Source of the DNA: Candidatus Bathyarchaeota archaeon
GTDB taxonomy: Archaea; Thermoproteota; CALKCG01; B24
Length of the DNA stretch: 64,000 nucleotides
Direction: 5' to 3'
Assembly: GCA_018396755.1 (NCBI GenBank)
Contig: JAGTQM010000007.1
Location: forward strand, 16,440 to 80,439
Made by a program: the position numbers and the translations under genes. Each line of letters opens with the position of its first letter. Position 1 is the first letter of the stretch. Below the pieces are notes generated by a model. It was not told the origin of the DNA. It did not search any database and was given only the letters and a program-made list of their open reading frames with translations. Positions 19,893 through 29,418 of this stretch are shown here, one piece after another.

Positions 19893-20130
19893 CTCTTATA
19901 CAGATTATACCGAAGCAAATATAAGCATTGCTTACGCCTTCAACCATCTCGGCGAGTGTATCTATCGCTGCTCTAACCTCTGCACCGCTACGGTATAAGT
20001 GTTCAAACTCTTCAAGGCTGATCTTCTTAGGCTCACCTATGGCTTTCCATAGGCTAGCTGTAGATGATACTACACCCTTCTGCTCTTTAACACTTCCAAG
20101 CTTTTCAAAAATACGTTTTATAAAGCTCAT
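19876..20130 (-). pseudogene. Phage portal protein N-terminal fragment
   Basis: LEEFEHLYRSGAEVRAAIDTLAEMVEG portal-like N-terminus truncated into the antitoxin start; follows terminase fragment. Confidence 0.5.
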
Positions 20131-20741
20131 AATCGTGAAAGTATCTTCCTACCCTTCCATGCTTGAATCGGCTGAAACCTGCTAGCGTATACGGCTAGGG
20201 CTAGAGCCCAAAGCATGTCGTCGTGAGTATCCGATGGATGTGTGAACATGATATGTCCAGACTTGCTCAGCTCGTATTTTTCAATGTTCATCTCATGTAG
20301 AAGCTGTCTATCGTATGGGAGCTTCAGCATACCTCTCTCCATGACTGTCTTCAAATATGTCATGATCTGCTCCTTCACCTGTACTGTTAAGGTGGCTCCT
20401 TGAGCAGGCAGATCTGCGTTGACAGAGTCTTCGACTACGTATTCTCCTACGCCCGTCTGATCTATGAGTATGCTGTTTACGGTTTTGAAAGTGTCGCATA
20501 GTCCTTTCAAATACCCTATGATGGAGGCGTATGCGGTTTCAAGGGGGAAGCGTTTAAGATGTATGAGGCTTAAAACACCGTCTTCAGCCTTGCTTAAAAC
20601 GGCTACGACGCTGTAATCCTGATGTTTACCCAAGTCTACGCCGATCCAGAAGCTTCCGCTCATGAAAGTCCCATAGTCGACATACTCCAATGTTCCATCT
20701 ACACATCTAGCTATCAGATCCTGTGAAAGCCAACTATCCAT
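20127..20741 (-). pseudogene. Phage terminase large subunit, C-terminal nuclease-domain fragment
   Basis: WIGVDLGKHQDYSVVAVL, ILIDQTGVGEYVVED, DTHDDMLWALALAVYAS; N-terminal ATPase absent. Confidence 0.8.
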
Positions 20742-21046
20742 ATCTGGTATGAATTCGTGCCTTCCTCATTTTTACCACTTTTTACTTTTAATATAAGGTA
20801 AATTTTCATTTTTAGTTAATTTTAAAAACAAGTTCATACAGACCTACCCCCTCCCCCTAGGCGTTTTACTATTCTTTAGAATACGTTTAAACACCTTTAG
20901 AGAATCTACTAGGTACACTACGCACATCCCGATTCTGAGTCGGGGTAGGCGGTGAGTTTTTAGTTAATTATTTTATGTTCTAGTATTTAAATGTATCGGT
21001 TCATAAATTCATTAGTGGAAAAGTATATAAATCTGAAAACTGTAAA

Positions 21047-21322
21047 ATGTATCGTATGTGGGAGCTTTTAACACCATCTACTATAAGGCTTTTACTCCTA
21101 CTCGGCTCTATGGAGGGGTATGAGGGTTTTAGATCTCTGAAGTCTAAGCTAAAGTGGAGTCAAGCTAAGCTTTTAACAGCATTGAGGAATTTAGAAGATC
21201 TTAAGCTTATAGAAGTTGAAACGCTTAAGAGAGTTCCACCGACAAACGTGTACAGGCTCACGGATAAAGGTAGAAGAGTCTACGAGCTACTGAAAAAGCT
21301 TAACGAACTACTAGAAACCTAG
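21047..21322 (+). CDS. Winged-helix transcriptional regulator (MarR/ArsR-like)
   Basis: 91 aa; ALRNLEDLKLIEVETLKRVPPTNVYRLTDKGRRVYELLKKL. Confidence 0.75.
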   Translation: MYRMWELLTPSTIRLLLLLGSMEGYEGFRSLKSKLKWSQAKLLTALRNLEDLKLIEVETLKRVPPTNVYRLTDKGRRVYELLKKLNELLET

Positions 21323-21403
21323 CATTTCCGTTGTCGGATAGTTAACATTTCATAACTATCCGTTCCATCTCAAGCTTTAGATACAACTTCTTCCTATTGA
21401 GGT

Positions 21404-21464
21404 TTTGAGCGTGTCGCTCAAATGCGGTCTGGATGTCCAAAAGCTGGAATAAGGCTCCAGACCG
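21404..21464. repeat. Two adjacent hairpin-forming inverted repeats (candidate structured RNA/element end)
   Basis: tttgagcg-tgt-cgctcaaa (21404-21422) and cggtctgga-22nt-tccagaccg (21425-21464). Confidence 0.6.
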
Positions 21465-21540
21465 AGGCGGGAGGTGGGGCTTAGAAACTGTTTCTATCTA
21501 CCGTAAGTTTATTAATTTATCACTTCAATAACTATTGATG

Positions 21541-21710
21541 TCTGGGAATTTCTATGCCGATATGTGGAGTAGCTAAGCCCGAATGGCATAGGATGATGGA
21601 GTGCCCCAAAAAAGATAGATGTGCTCTCTTCAACCGTTCAGGGTGAAAGCCCTTCCATGAAAAGAGGGGGAAGAACTAGCATGACGTAAGTTAACGCTAG
21701 TTCAGAACGG
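21541..21710 (+). pseudogene. TnpB (IS605/IS607 OrfB) 3' remnant with internal deletion, copy A
   Basis: Zinc-finger relics (MPICGVAKPEWHRMMECPK) followed by 97-nt 3' segment shared with the copies at 23446 and 45360. Confidence 0.65.
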
Positions 21711-21730
21711 CAGTTTACTCCTTATCTACT

Positions 21731-22183
21731 CTACTGTGGAGACTGTGATGATTGCGTCAGCATGGACTCAAGGTCTCTGTAAGTTATCGTTTTCACAAAC
21801 TTGCTTGCCGTTTTTCGCAGCTTTTCATCTTCTGTTACTAGAATGGCTTCCGTTCTCTCGGCGATTGTGATATATGAAGCGTCATAGAATGTCAGCAGTT
21901 CTTTATGGGCTTTCTTGAGCGTTTCAGAAAAATCTAGTTTAGTGAAGTTTATTGGTTGGATAATGTTTTTTGTGGCTAAGTCTTTAAGCGTAGTGGCGAC
22001 ATCTATAGCATCTTCCAGAGATATGGACTTCAATAATGTTGCAAGCTTCCATAGGCTGTTGCAAGCTTCATATAATGCGAGGTCTATTGTAACTAGATTT
22101 TCATGGGACGCCTTGACTATCAGTTGTCTGCCACACCTAGTGACTAGCGGTAGAAGTGCTGATGCGTCGAGAAGATATTTCAA
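21731..22183 (-). CDS. PIN-domain toxin (VapC-like)
   Basis: 150 aa; KYLLDASALLPLV, LTFYDASYITIAERTEAILVTEDEKLRKTA. Confidence 0.9.
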   Translation of the reverse strand: MKYLLDASALLPLVTRCGRQLIVKASHENLVTIDLALYEACNSLWKLATLLKSISLEDAIDVATTLKDLATKNIIQPINFTKLDFSETLKKAHKELLTFYDASYITIAERTEAILVTEDEKLRKTASKFVKTITYRDLESMLTQSSQSPQ

Positions 22184-22413
22184 CGTGTTTCCCTGTCTTC
22201 TCGCACGAGTTCGGCGACCAATTTGGGATCTATTTTTCCGCTTAGGCGTTGTTTTAATAGTTCGAGCCTTTCCGCAAGGTCCTTCAATTCTAACTCTGCT
22301 AGATGTTTTTCAAGCAAATCCCTCACCGTCTTACTTACGTTAACGTTGTATTTTTCCAACTTTTCCTTGATCTCCCTTGTAACTCTAATGGTGATGATGC
22401 TCATTTGAAGCAC
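22180..22413 (-). CDS. VapB-like antitoxin
   Basis: 77 aa ITIRVTREIKEKLEKYNVNVSKTVRDLLEKHL; 4-bp overlap with PIN ORF. Confidence 0.85.
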   Translation of the reverse strand: MLQMSIITIRVTREIKEKLEKYNVNVSKTVRDLLEKHLAELELKDLAERLELLKQRLSGKIDPKLVAELVREDRETR

Positions 22414-23134
22414 AGTATTACATTATATAATACGGGTTTATAAAGCTTCTTGACATGGACTATGCGCGCTAAATCCGCTTCATGCTTAGGCTTATCAGTA
22501 TGTTTGCCTAGTTAGCCTCGACATCGTTAGTCTTCCTATGCATAGGTCTCGCATCGTTTTCAATACGTTGATGAGCATTACCTTTGTGAGCTGATTCTCG
22601 CGGAATTTACGTACCATGAGGGTGAGCCATATGGGGGGATGGAAGCCTATAAGGCGTTTTGAGGGATGCTTTCTCGATCATATAGTTTAGTTTTATGGAG
22701 AGTCCGAAAGCTGGCCTGCAGCTTAGACCATCGGCTAGCTTGAGGCCCCTGCCAGTCGTCCACCTCTTTATCATGAAGTAGTCGTTTAGAATGTATATTT
22801 GTTCTTTATAGATGGCGCGGGATGCCGTAGCGACCGCCTCTACCTCATTGAACTTCGCGATCCCAGTGTGGTTTAGAAGCCTCTGGCCATCGATGAAGAC
22901 GACGACTTCGAGCACAATGCTTTTTAGAAAGCGAAAGTAAACCTTTACAAGTAAAAGTAGATACTTTACAAGTGTAAAGGATTGGAGTTGAGACTTCTCA
23001 CGGATAATCCCCGCAAACCCCCTCTTTTTTCTTTTCCCTCTTCTCAATAATGGAGAAGACTATTTTGACGCTCTCCACGGCTGAAGCCCATATTCACCGT
23101 TTAAGTTGAATAGGGCATAACTACTTATTAAGTC

Positions 23135-23545
23135 TTGGCACAGATCGCCTCTATGTGCCTAGCGGAAACGCTTGAATGCTCAACGATAGTCTTAGAAGGC
23201 TTGAGGAACATTAGACAAAGAAGGAAGTCTAAAGAGATCAATGGGAGATTGAATAGGTGGAGCTTTAGGAAGTTTCAATCGAGAGTTGAGTATAAGGCTA
23301 AGCTGGTAGGTTTGAACGTAGTTTACGTTAAAGCCAAGGGCACTTTAAGCCTATGCCCAAGCGGGTATAGGCTGATGAAGTGTTCAAAATGTGGATTGGA
23401 GGAGGACAGAGACGTGATAGCTGTGAGAAAACTCCTCCAAAAACAGATAGATGTGCTCTCTTCAACCGTTCAGGGTGAAAGCCCTTCCATGAAAAGAGGG
23501 GGGAAGACCAGTGTGACGGAAGTTAACGCTAGGTCAGAACGGTAA
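23135..23545 (+). pseudogene. TnpB (IS605/IS607 OrfB) C-terminal fragment, copy B
   Basis: STIVLEGLRNIRQRRKSKEINGRLNRWSFRKFQ, KCSKCGLEEDRDVIAVRKLLQK; RuvC-I region and first CxxC absent. Confidence 0.8.
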
Positions 23546-23578
23546 GACTCCTCCTGGCACGACATTCGTAGTGCACGT

Positions 23579-24055
23579 TTAATTTTTCAATCCTTGTGAC
23601 GTTAAGAGCTGTTTCAAAAGCTCTTGCGGTGTGTATACTGCTACTAATATTTTATCAGCTTGCCTCAGAATCTCCTCATCGGTTGTGGTAAACACTGCGT
23701 CCATCTTTTCTGCTGTGGATACAATTAATGAATCGTTCAACCCCAATCCTATCTCTCGCAATTCCTTAGATCTTAAGAGAAGAGACAACAAGTTGAGAGG
23801 AACGAATTGTACAGGCGTTTTCTCATGCATTAACAAACCTTTAAGTAACTCATCGGCCTTCCGAAGATACGTTTCAGGCTTTGTGGTGATTTTCGCAATC
23901 TTATGAATTGAGCCAATGTATTCTTGAATTGAAAGGGCACTCATAAACCGCTCTAATCCACGTGCTCTCATTATCTTTTCAGACAGACGTTTCTCCTCGC
24001 TTTCTTCTGGGAAAGTCAAGAAAACCATTAGCATGGAATCGAGCAAAACCCGCAA
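23579..24055 (-). CDS. PIN-domain toxin
   Basis: LRVLLDSMLMVFLTFPEESEEKR..., LNDSLIVSTAEKMDAVFTTTDEEILRQAD; TTG at 24055 preferred over the ORF-track start at 24130. Confidence 0.8.
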   Translation of the reverse strand: MRVLLDSMLMVFLTFPEESEEKRLSEKIMRARGLERFMSALSIQEYIGSIHKIAKITTKPETYLRKADELLKGLLMHEKTPVQFVPLNLLSLLLRSKELREIGLGLNDSLIVSTAEKMDAVFTTTDEEILRQADKILVAVYTPQELLKQLLTSQGLKN

Positions 24056-24113
24056 AACTTCACCAGCAAAATACTTAATAGTCTGGTAATTTATATTTTT
24101 TCTGGCGAAAATC

Positions 24114-24374
24114 ATGTATGCATACGGCAAGGTCGGTAAGAAAGGAGCACTCTACCCCCCTAAAAGCCTACGAGAGAAACTTCAACTCAAAGAGGGAGAC
24201 ATGATCCAATATATCGTTAAGGGTGACAGCCTACTCGTAGTAAAAATACCAGACCCCTTAGAGGTTGCCAGTGAATTTAACATACCCTTTGATATAAAAA
24301 AGGCGGTAAAAATAATTGGTGAAGTCGGAAAAGAAAGTGAAAGAGAAATTGAAGAGGAAATCCTAAAAACATAA
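24114..24374 (+). CDS. AbrB/SpoVT-type antitoxin
   Basis: 86 aa; YGKVGKKGALYPPKSLREKLQLKEGDMIQYIVKGDSLLVVKIPDP. Confidence 0.85.
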   Translation: MYAYGKVGKKGALYPPKSLREKLQLKEGDMIQYIVKGDSLLVVKIPDPLEVASEFNIPFDIKKAVKIIGEVGKESEREIEEEILKT

Positions 24375-24613
24375 AAAAGACAATTAAATCCCTTCATTGA
24401 AGCATCAGGAGTTTATGGCTTAAACCAGAAAAAATATGCTAACTTCATACCGTGCGTTTAGGTTCTGAGAACCACTTCATACTCAGCAGGCTTAAGGTTT
24501 TCTTAGACATTAAAAATAATAAGCTTGTGCAACATTCCACCTACGCGTATTGGTGAGGCATAAAGTGAAAAGTATATATTACCTTATTGCCATAAAGCTC
24601 TCGATTTAAACGT

Positions 24614-24889
24614 ATGATAAGGGCCAAGCTGAACGAAGAGGTTGAACAGAGATTCAGAGAGCTAGCCATGCGGAGATTCGGGTACGGCAAGGGCTCCCTG
24701 GCCAAGGCCGCTGAGGAGGCAATCCTCATGTGGATATCCAGCATGGAAAGGGAGAATATTACATTTAAAGGGGATCCTGTAAACGCTATAGATGGCCTAC
24801 TCTCAGACGTAAAGGTTGACTCTGTTGAGCTCCAACATAGAATCAAGGATCTGTGGCTGATGAAAGTTGCAGAAGACATATCTAGTTGA
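24614..24889 (+). CDS. VapB-like antitoxin
   Basis: 91 aa; followed by truncated PIN start. Confidence 0.6.
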   Translation: MIRAKLNEEVEQRFRELAMRRFGYGKGSLAKAAEEAILMWISSMERENITFKGDPVNAIDGLLSDVKVDSVELQHRIKDLWLMKVAEDISS

Positions 24890-24930
24890 CACTAACATTC
24901 TTCTGGAAGTTATGCTTTCCCAGCTCAGAT
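24880..24930 (+). pseudogene. vapC 5' remnant
   Basis: Overlapping frame reads YLVDTNILLEVMLSQLR*, a PIN N-terminus truncated early. Confidence 0.6.
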
Positions 24931-25002
24931 AAATATATTTAAATTTTTCCACGCTTTCAAATTCAAACAATAAACAACCGAAAGATGTTAAAAACAGAGC
25001 CC

Positions 25003-25821
25003 TTAAACTCTAACTATATCTAAGCCTATGCTTTTCAAATAGTCAACTGCTTCCCCTCTAATACCACCTGGAATACCCTTCCAGTCTATTAGAGCATGTT
25101 GAACTTTCTCAAGCGTTCTTTCTACGCAAGTCTTGAGAATATGCATATTTTTAAGGTTTTCAAGAGCGTACTTAGAAACTATGTGAGCTGGCGCTAAATC
25201 CCCCCATAAACCCACATTGGTGAATTTAGGATTGTAATGCGGCCCACCTACAGCTAGAGCAGCTGGAAAACGGGGGACGGATTGAACAGCAGCCATAGCG
25301 GCTTCAGCGACAACTTCACCAGCTTCAACGTCTTCCCACTCCCTCTGAGTACTACCAATTTCCACGAACATCGATGGGATGTCAAGCGACGGACCGTGAT
25401 GCGTAGCCTCATAGGAGACTTTAAACTTAAGACCTCTATCTTCAACAAGCCTATTCATTTCAATTAACGCCGCCTTCATCGCGTTAGCTGGCGCTATGGA
25501 CAATTTATAAGGTAATCCGCCGTATGTTTCAGCTCCCAGATTTCCAGGCGCATGAATTGAAAGAGTAGCCGTCCCACTTAGACTTGCATGTCTAGATAGG
25601 AATACTACTAAGCTTGGCTTAAAATGTTGTCCAATAAACTGGGAGTCGACAACATCCCCCGCGATGGAAACCAGCATAATTGCTTCATTTTCAACGTTAA
25701 ACTTATAAATCGGCTTACCCTGATACGTATCTCCAGATCTCTCAAATCCATATCTACTTATAAGAGCATTAGCTATGTTTACACCAGCTTTATCGGATTC
25801 GGAGAAGACTAGAAGCTTCAA
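25003..25821 (-). CDS. dtdA: D-aminoacyl-tRNA deacylase
   Basis: 272 aa; SRHASLSGTATLSIHAPGN, YEATHHGPSLDIPSMFVEIGS. Confidence 0.95.
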   Translation of the reverse strand: MKLLVFSESDKAGVNIANALISRYGFERSGDTYQGKPIYKFNVENEAIMLVSIAGDVVDSQFIGQHFKPSLVVFLSRHASLSGTATLSIHAPGNLGAETYGGLPYKLSIAPANAMKAALIEMNRLVEDRGLKFKVSYEATHHGPSLDIPSMFVEIGSTQREWEDVEAGEVVAEAAMAAVQSVPRFPAALAVGGPHYNPKFTNVGLWGDLAPAHIVSKYALENLKNMHILKTCVERTLEKVQHALIDWKGIPGGIRGEAVDYLKSIGLDIVRV

Positions 25822-25831
25822 AACCTATCAT

Positions 25832-26758
25832 CTAAGTTAACATAGAGTATAAAAGTGCCTTCTGAGAGTGAAGTCTGTTTTCAGCCTGCTCTAAAACCAC
25901 GGATTGAGCTGAATCTAAAACCTCATCCGTAACTTCTTCACCTCTCCTAGCTGGTAGGCAATGCATGAAAACCGCGCCTCTCCCAGCCATAGACATAAGC
26001 CTACAGTTTACCTGGTATTTAGGTAGGAAATCTTTAAGCCTTTTCTCCCTCTCAGCTTCAAAACCCATAGATACGAAAACATCCGTATAAACGACGTCTG
26101 CATTTTTAACCGCTTCCTCCGGATCATTGAGAATTTCAACTTTCGCACCTGATTTCTCAGCATTCCGGTAAGCCCATTCAACAGCATCGGATAGAGGCTC
26201 ATAGCCCTTTGCACATGCAACGGAAATATTTACACCTACTTTGCTACAGCCTATTAAAAGAGAATTACAGACGTTATTACCGTCACCGACGTAGGCCAAT
26301 TTCAAACCCTTTAGAAAACCTTTAACTTCTCTCATCGTCAAGAGGTCTCCAAGTATTTGACATGGATGCCACCTATCTGATAAACCGTTTATCACAGGTA
26401 TGGGAGACCACTTAGCATACTCATCTAAATCAGTTTGCCTTAGAACTCTAGCCATAACAACGTCAACGTATCTTCCCAAGACTCTAGCCGTGTCTTTAAT
26501 CGCCTCACCTCTACCCAGTTGCAGATCATCCCATCTTAAGTATAGAGCATATCCTCCCAACTGACGCATTGCAACTTCAAAGGAAACCCTTGTCCTAGTC
26601 GACGGCTTCTGAAAAATCATCGCTAGAGTTTTCCCCTCTAGGGATTTCGAGTAGGCTTGAGGATTCCTCTTCATAGCTAATGCTACGTCTATTACCTGGA
26701 GAATATCATCAGCCTCCAACTCCTGAAGAGTTAAGAGATGTTTAGATTTAAGCGGCAA
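25832..26758 (-). CDS. argF: Ornithine carbamoyltransferase
   Basis: 308 aa; FQKPSTRTRVSFEVAMRQLGG, HPCQILGDLLT, MHCLPARRGEEVTDEV. Confidence 0.96.
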   Translation of the reverse strand: MPLKSKHLLTLQELEADDILQVIDVALAMKRNPQAYSKSLEGKTLAMIFQKPSTRTRVSFEVAMRQLGGYALYLRWDDLQLGRGEAIKDTARVLGRYVDVVMARVLRQTDLDEYAKWSPIPVINGLSDRWHPCQILGDLLTMREVKGFLKGLKLAYVGDGNNVCNSLLIGCSKVGVNISVACAKGYEPLSDAVEWAYRNAEKSGAKVEILNDPEEAVKNADVVYTDVFVSMGFEAEREKRLKDFLPKYQVNCRLMSMAGRGAVFMHCLPARRGEEVTDEVLDSAQSVVLEQAENRLHSQKALLYSMLT

Positions 26759-26808
26759 AATAACCCTCAGGGGGTATTATGAAACTATCTTTTAAACCTT
26801 TTCCAAAA

Positions 26809-27720
26809 TCATGGTAGTATGTTTTCTATAAACTTCTCAGGATCGAATGGCTCTAAATCATCAAGGGTTTGACCAACCCCCACGTAAGCGATAGGTCTAT
26901 CTACCAGCGTGGAAATCGATATAGCAGCTCCACCTTTAGCATCAGCATCCATCTTAGTAAGTACTACTAAATCTATGTTTAAGCATTTCATAAACTCCTC
27001 GGCTTGATTCACAGCATCATTACCCGTTAAAGAATCTCCGACAAACACTACTAAGTCTGGCTTAGCTATTCTAGCTATCTTCTGCATCTCCTCCATAAGG
27101 TTTCTCTTAGTCTGCATCCTCCCAGCAGTGTCGATTAAAACCACATTAATACCATGCGCCTTAGCGTACTGTACGGCATCGAAAGCCACCGCAGCCGCAT
27201 CGCTTCCATAGCTCTGCTTTATGGCGCGTATTCCAAGCCTACTCGCCAATATCTCAGCCTGCTCTATAGCTCCAGCCCTAAACGTATCGCTACAAGCTAT
27301 GCAAACAGTAAACCCGTTTTTAAGTAGAAGTCTAGCAACCTTAGCCACTGTTAGAGTTTTACCGGAACCGTTGACCCCTACGAATAGTATGACGGTCGGC
27401 TCTTTTGCGGATAGTTTAAACTTAACCGTTTCAATCAAATCCTTACGGTAACGTGTTGACAATTTCCCCAGGAGAACCTGTCTCAACGTACTTTTAACAG
27501 TAGGTTTAACGTCTTCAAACCTCTTAACTTTAACACCTGAAAGCTTTTCAGAAACCTCTGAACATATGTTTTCAGCTACAGTATAGGCTACGTCATTCTT
27601 CACAAGTTCAATCTTAAAATCCTCCAGTAGAGGCTTAATCTTCTCAGGGCTTAGCTCTTCCAAGCTGATTTTCTCTACGAATAGGGAGAAGGCTTTTCTA
27701 AGACTTTCTAGCAGAACCAC
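26809..27720 (-). CDS. ftsY: Signal recognition particle receptor FtsY
   Basis: 303 aa; GVNGSGKTLTVAKVA, DTFRAGAIEQ, DTAGRMQTKRNLM, GQTLDDLEPFDPEKF. Confidence 0.97.
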   Translation of the reverse strand: MVLLESLRKAFSLFVEKISLEELSPEKIKPLLEDFKIELVKNDVAYTVAENICSEVSEKLSGVKVKRFEDVKPTVKSTLRQVLLGKLSTRYRKDLIETVKFKLSAKEPTVILFVGVNGSGKTLTVAKVARLLLKNGFTVCIACSDTFRAGAIEQAEILASRLGIRAIKQSYGSDAAAVAFDAVQYAKAHGINVVLIDTAGRMQTKRNLMEEMQKIARIAKPDLVVFVGDSLTGNDAVNQAEEFMKCLNIDLVVLTKMDADAKGGAAISISTLVDRPIAYVGVGQTLDDLEPFDPEKFIENILP

Positions 27721-28144
27721 CAGCCTCCCTAATCCTTATTAAACGTTCAAGATTCCCCCTGCTTTCTTCAAGCTTTTGGGAGGCTTGTACAAGCTGCTGC
27801 TGGAGGGAAGATTTAATCTGTTCAAGTCTAGATATACGTTCACTGATCATATCTATGGATTCTTTAATACTCTTCTCCACGCATACATTTGCACCGACAC
27901 CTACAACAACCTTACTGATGCTTTCGACTTTAGCGAATATGTAGGAGCCTGCCCCAATAGGAACAAGTATGTTATCACCTTCCTTAGCAGATTCTAGAGC
28001 TTTTAATGTTTCAAGAGCCATTTGAGACTCACTTAAAGTCGCATCCGTCATATCAAGCCTTGACTTAATAACGTTTAAAGTCGCCTCTAAAAGCTGGATT
28101 TCCGTAGCAAGCCTATTAATCTCCTCATCTGAAGAAGCGCTCAT
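27698..28144 (-). CDS. pfdA: Prefoldin subunit alpha
   Basis: 148 aa coiled-coil; ILVPIGAGSYIFAKVESISKVVVGVGANVCVEKS. Confidence 0.93.
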   Translation of the reverse strand: MSASSDEEINRLATEIQLLEATLNVIKSRLDMTDATLSESQMALETLKALESAKEGDNILVPIGAGSYIFAKVESISKVVVGVGANVCVEKSIKESIDMISERISRLEQIKSSLQQQLVQASQKLEESRGNLERLIRIREAGGSARKS

Positions 28145-28401
28145 AGAAACCTCTTATAATTCGTAACTCAAGCGGAAATATAAAACCTTTCATTTTTACC
28201 TCCATCTTTTGAGGAATATCATTCCGTTGAGAACCATCACATATTTGAAAACTGTTTCAAAGACATTCTAGGAGACTTATGGAGGCTGTAGATTCTTTTA
28301 AACCCCTTTATTTCCCATTAGACCTCTAGAGCTATATCTGTCTCACTATTCGTTTAGAGAACATCTAAAAATCTTCACGCATAGCTATTCTAGATGCAAC
28401 C

Positions 28402-29397
28402 TTAATTGATACTAAGGGTTTGTGCTTTATGACATGCCACGTAGTGGTTTTCCGTAACCTCTATAAGCCGCGGCTTTTCAGTTTCACACGTTTCCTCTTT
28501 AAACGGGCATCTCGTATGGAATCTACATCCTGAGGGGGGATTTATAGGGCTGGGCACTTCCCCTTTTAGCTCTATGTGTTTCCGCTTTACCCTAGGGTTT
28601 GGTATAGGTACGGCGGAGAGTAGAGCTATTGTATACGGATGTCTAGGATCTGAAAATATCTCCTTCTTTAAGCCTAACTCCACCATCTCCCCTAAATACA
28701 TTATCCCTATTCTATCTGAGATGTATTTGGATACAGCTAAGTCATGAGTTATGAATAGGTATGTTAAATCCAACTCGCTTTGCAACTGCTTCATAAGCTC
28801 AAGTATTTTAGACCTGAGAGAAACATCTATCATTGAGATGGGCTCATCTGCTACTATGAATTCAGGGTTAACTATTATAGCTCTAGCTATAGCGGCTCTC
28901 TGCCTCTGCCCTCCGCTAAGCTCATGAGGATAAGCATTGTAAAACTTCTCCGGAGGCTCTAAACCCACCTTCCTAAGCGTTTCAAAGACCATGCTTTTCT
29001 TCTCACCCCCCTCAGCTATGCCGTGGATTTCAAGAGGATGCCCAACAGCATCACCTATTCTCATACGGGGATTAAGCGACGCATAGGGATCTTGAAATAT
29101 AATCTGCATGTTTTTCCTAAGCCTTCTAAGCTCTTCACCTTTAAGGAATGTTATATCCCTCCCCTTAAAAATAAGCCTACCATCCGTAGGATCTATCAGC
29201 CGTAAAATAAGTCTTCCAGTTGTAGTTTTACCGCATCCACTCTCACCCACCAGGGAGAAGATTTCCCTCTTCCTTATTTCAAAGCTGACACCGTCTACAG
29301 CTTTAACATAGTCAACCTTCCGGCTTAGTATTCTCTCTAGAAGCCCCTTCTGTACGGGAAAGTACTTCTTTAAATCTTTTACCTGAACTTGAATCAT
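28402..29397 (-). CDS. Oligo/dipeptide ABC transporter ATP-binding protein (OppF/DppF-like)
   Basis: Walker A GESGCGKTTTG, LSGGQRQRAAIARA, C-terminal HTRCPFKEETC. Confidence 0.95.
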   Translation of the reverse strand: MIQVQVKDLKKYFPVQKGLLERILSRKVDYVKAVDGVSFEIRKREIFSLVGESGCGKTTTGRLILRLIDPTDGRLIFKGRDITFLKGEELRRLRKNMQIIFQDPYASLNPRMRIGDAVGHPLEIHGIAEGGEKKSMVFETLRKVGLEPPEKFYNAYPHELSGGQRQRAAIARAIIVNPEFIVADEPISMIDVSLRSKILELMKQLQSELDLTYLFITHDLAVSKYISDRIGIMYLGEMVELGLKKEIFSDPRHPYTIALLSAVPIPNPRVKRKHIELKGEVPSPINPPSGCRFHTRCPFKEETCETEKPRLIEVTENHYVACHKAQTLSIN

Positions 29398-29418
29398 ACA
29401 TTACATCCTCGAAAGTGT

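Noticed and set aside
22607-23047. 146-aa minus-strand ORF
   Set aside because: No recognisable domain; composition looks like degenerate island DNA. Contains an IR (cctttaca...tgtaaagg, 22942-22980) that may be regulatory, but evidence is too weak for a call.
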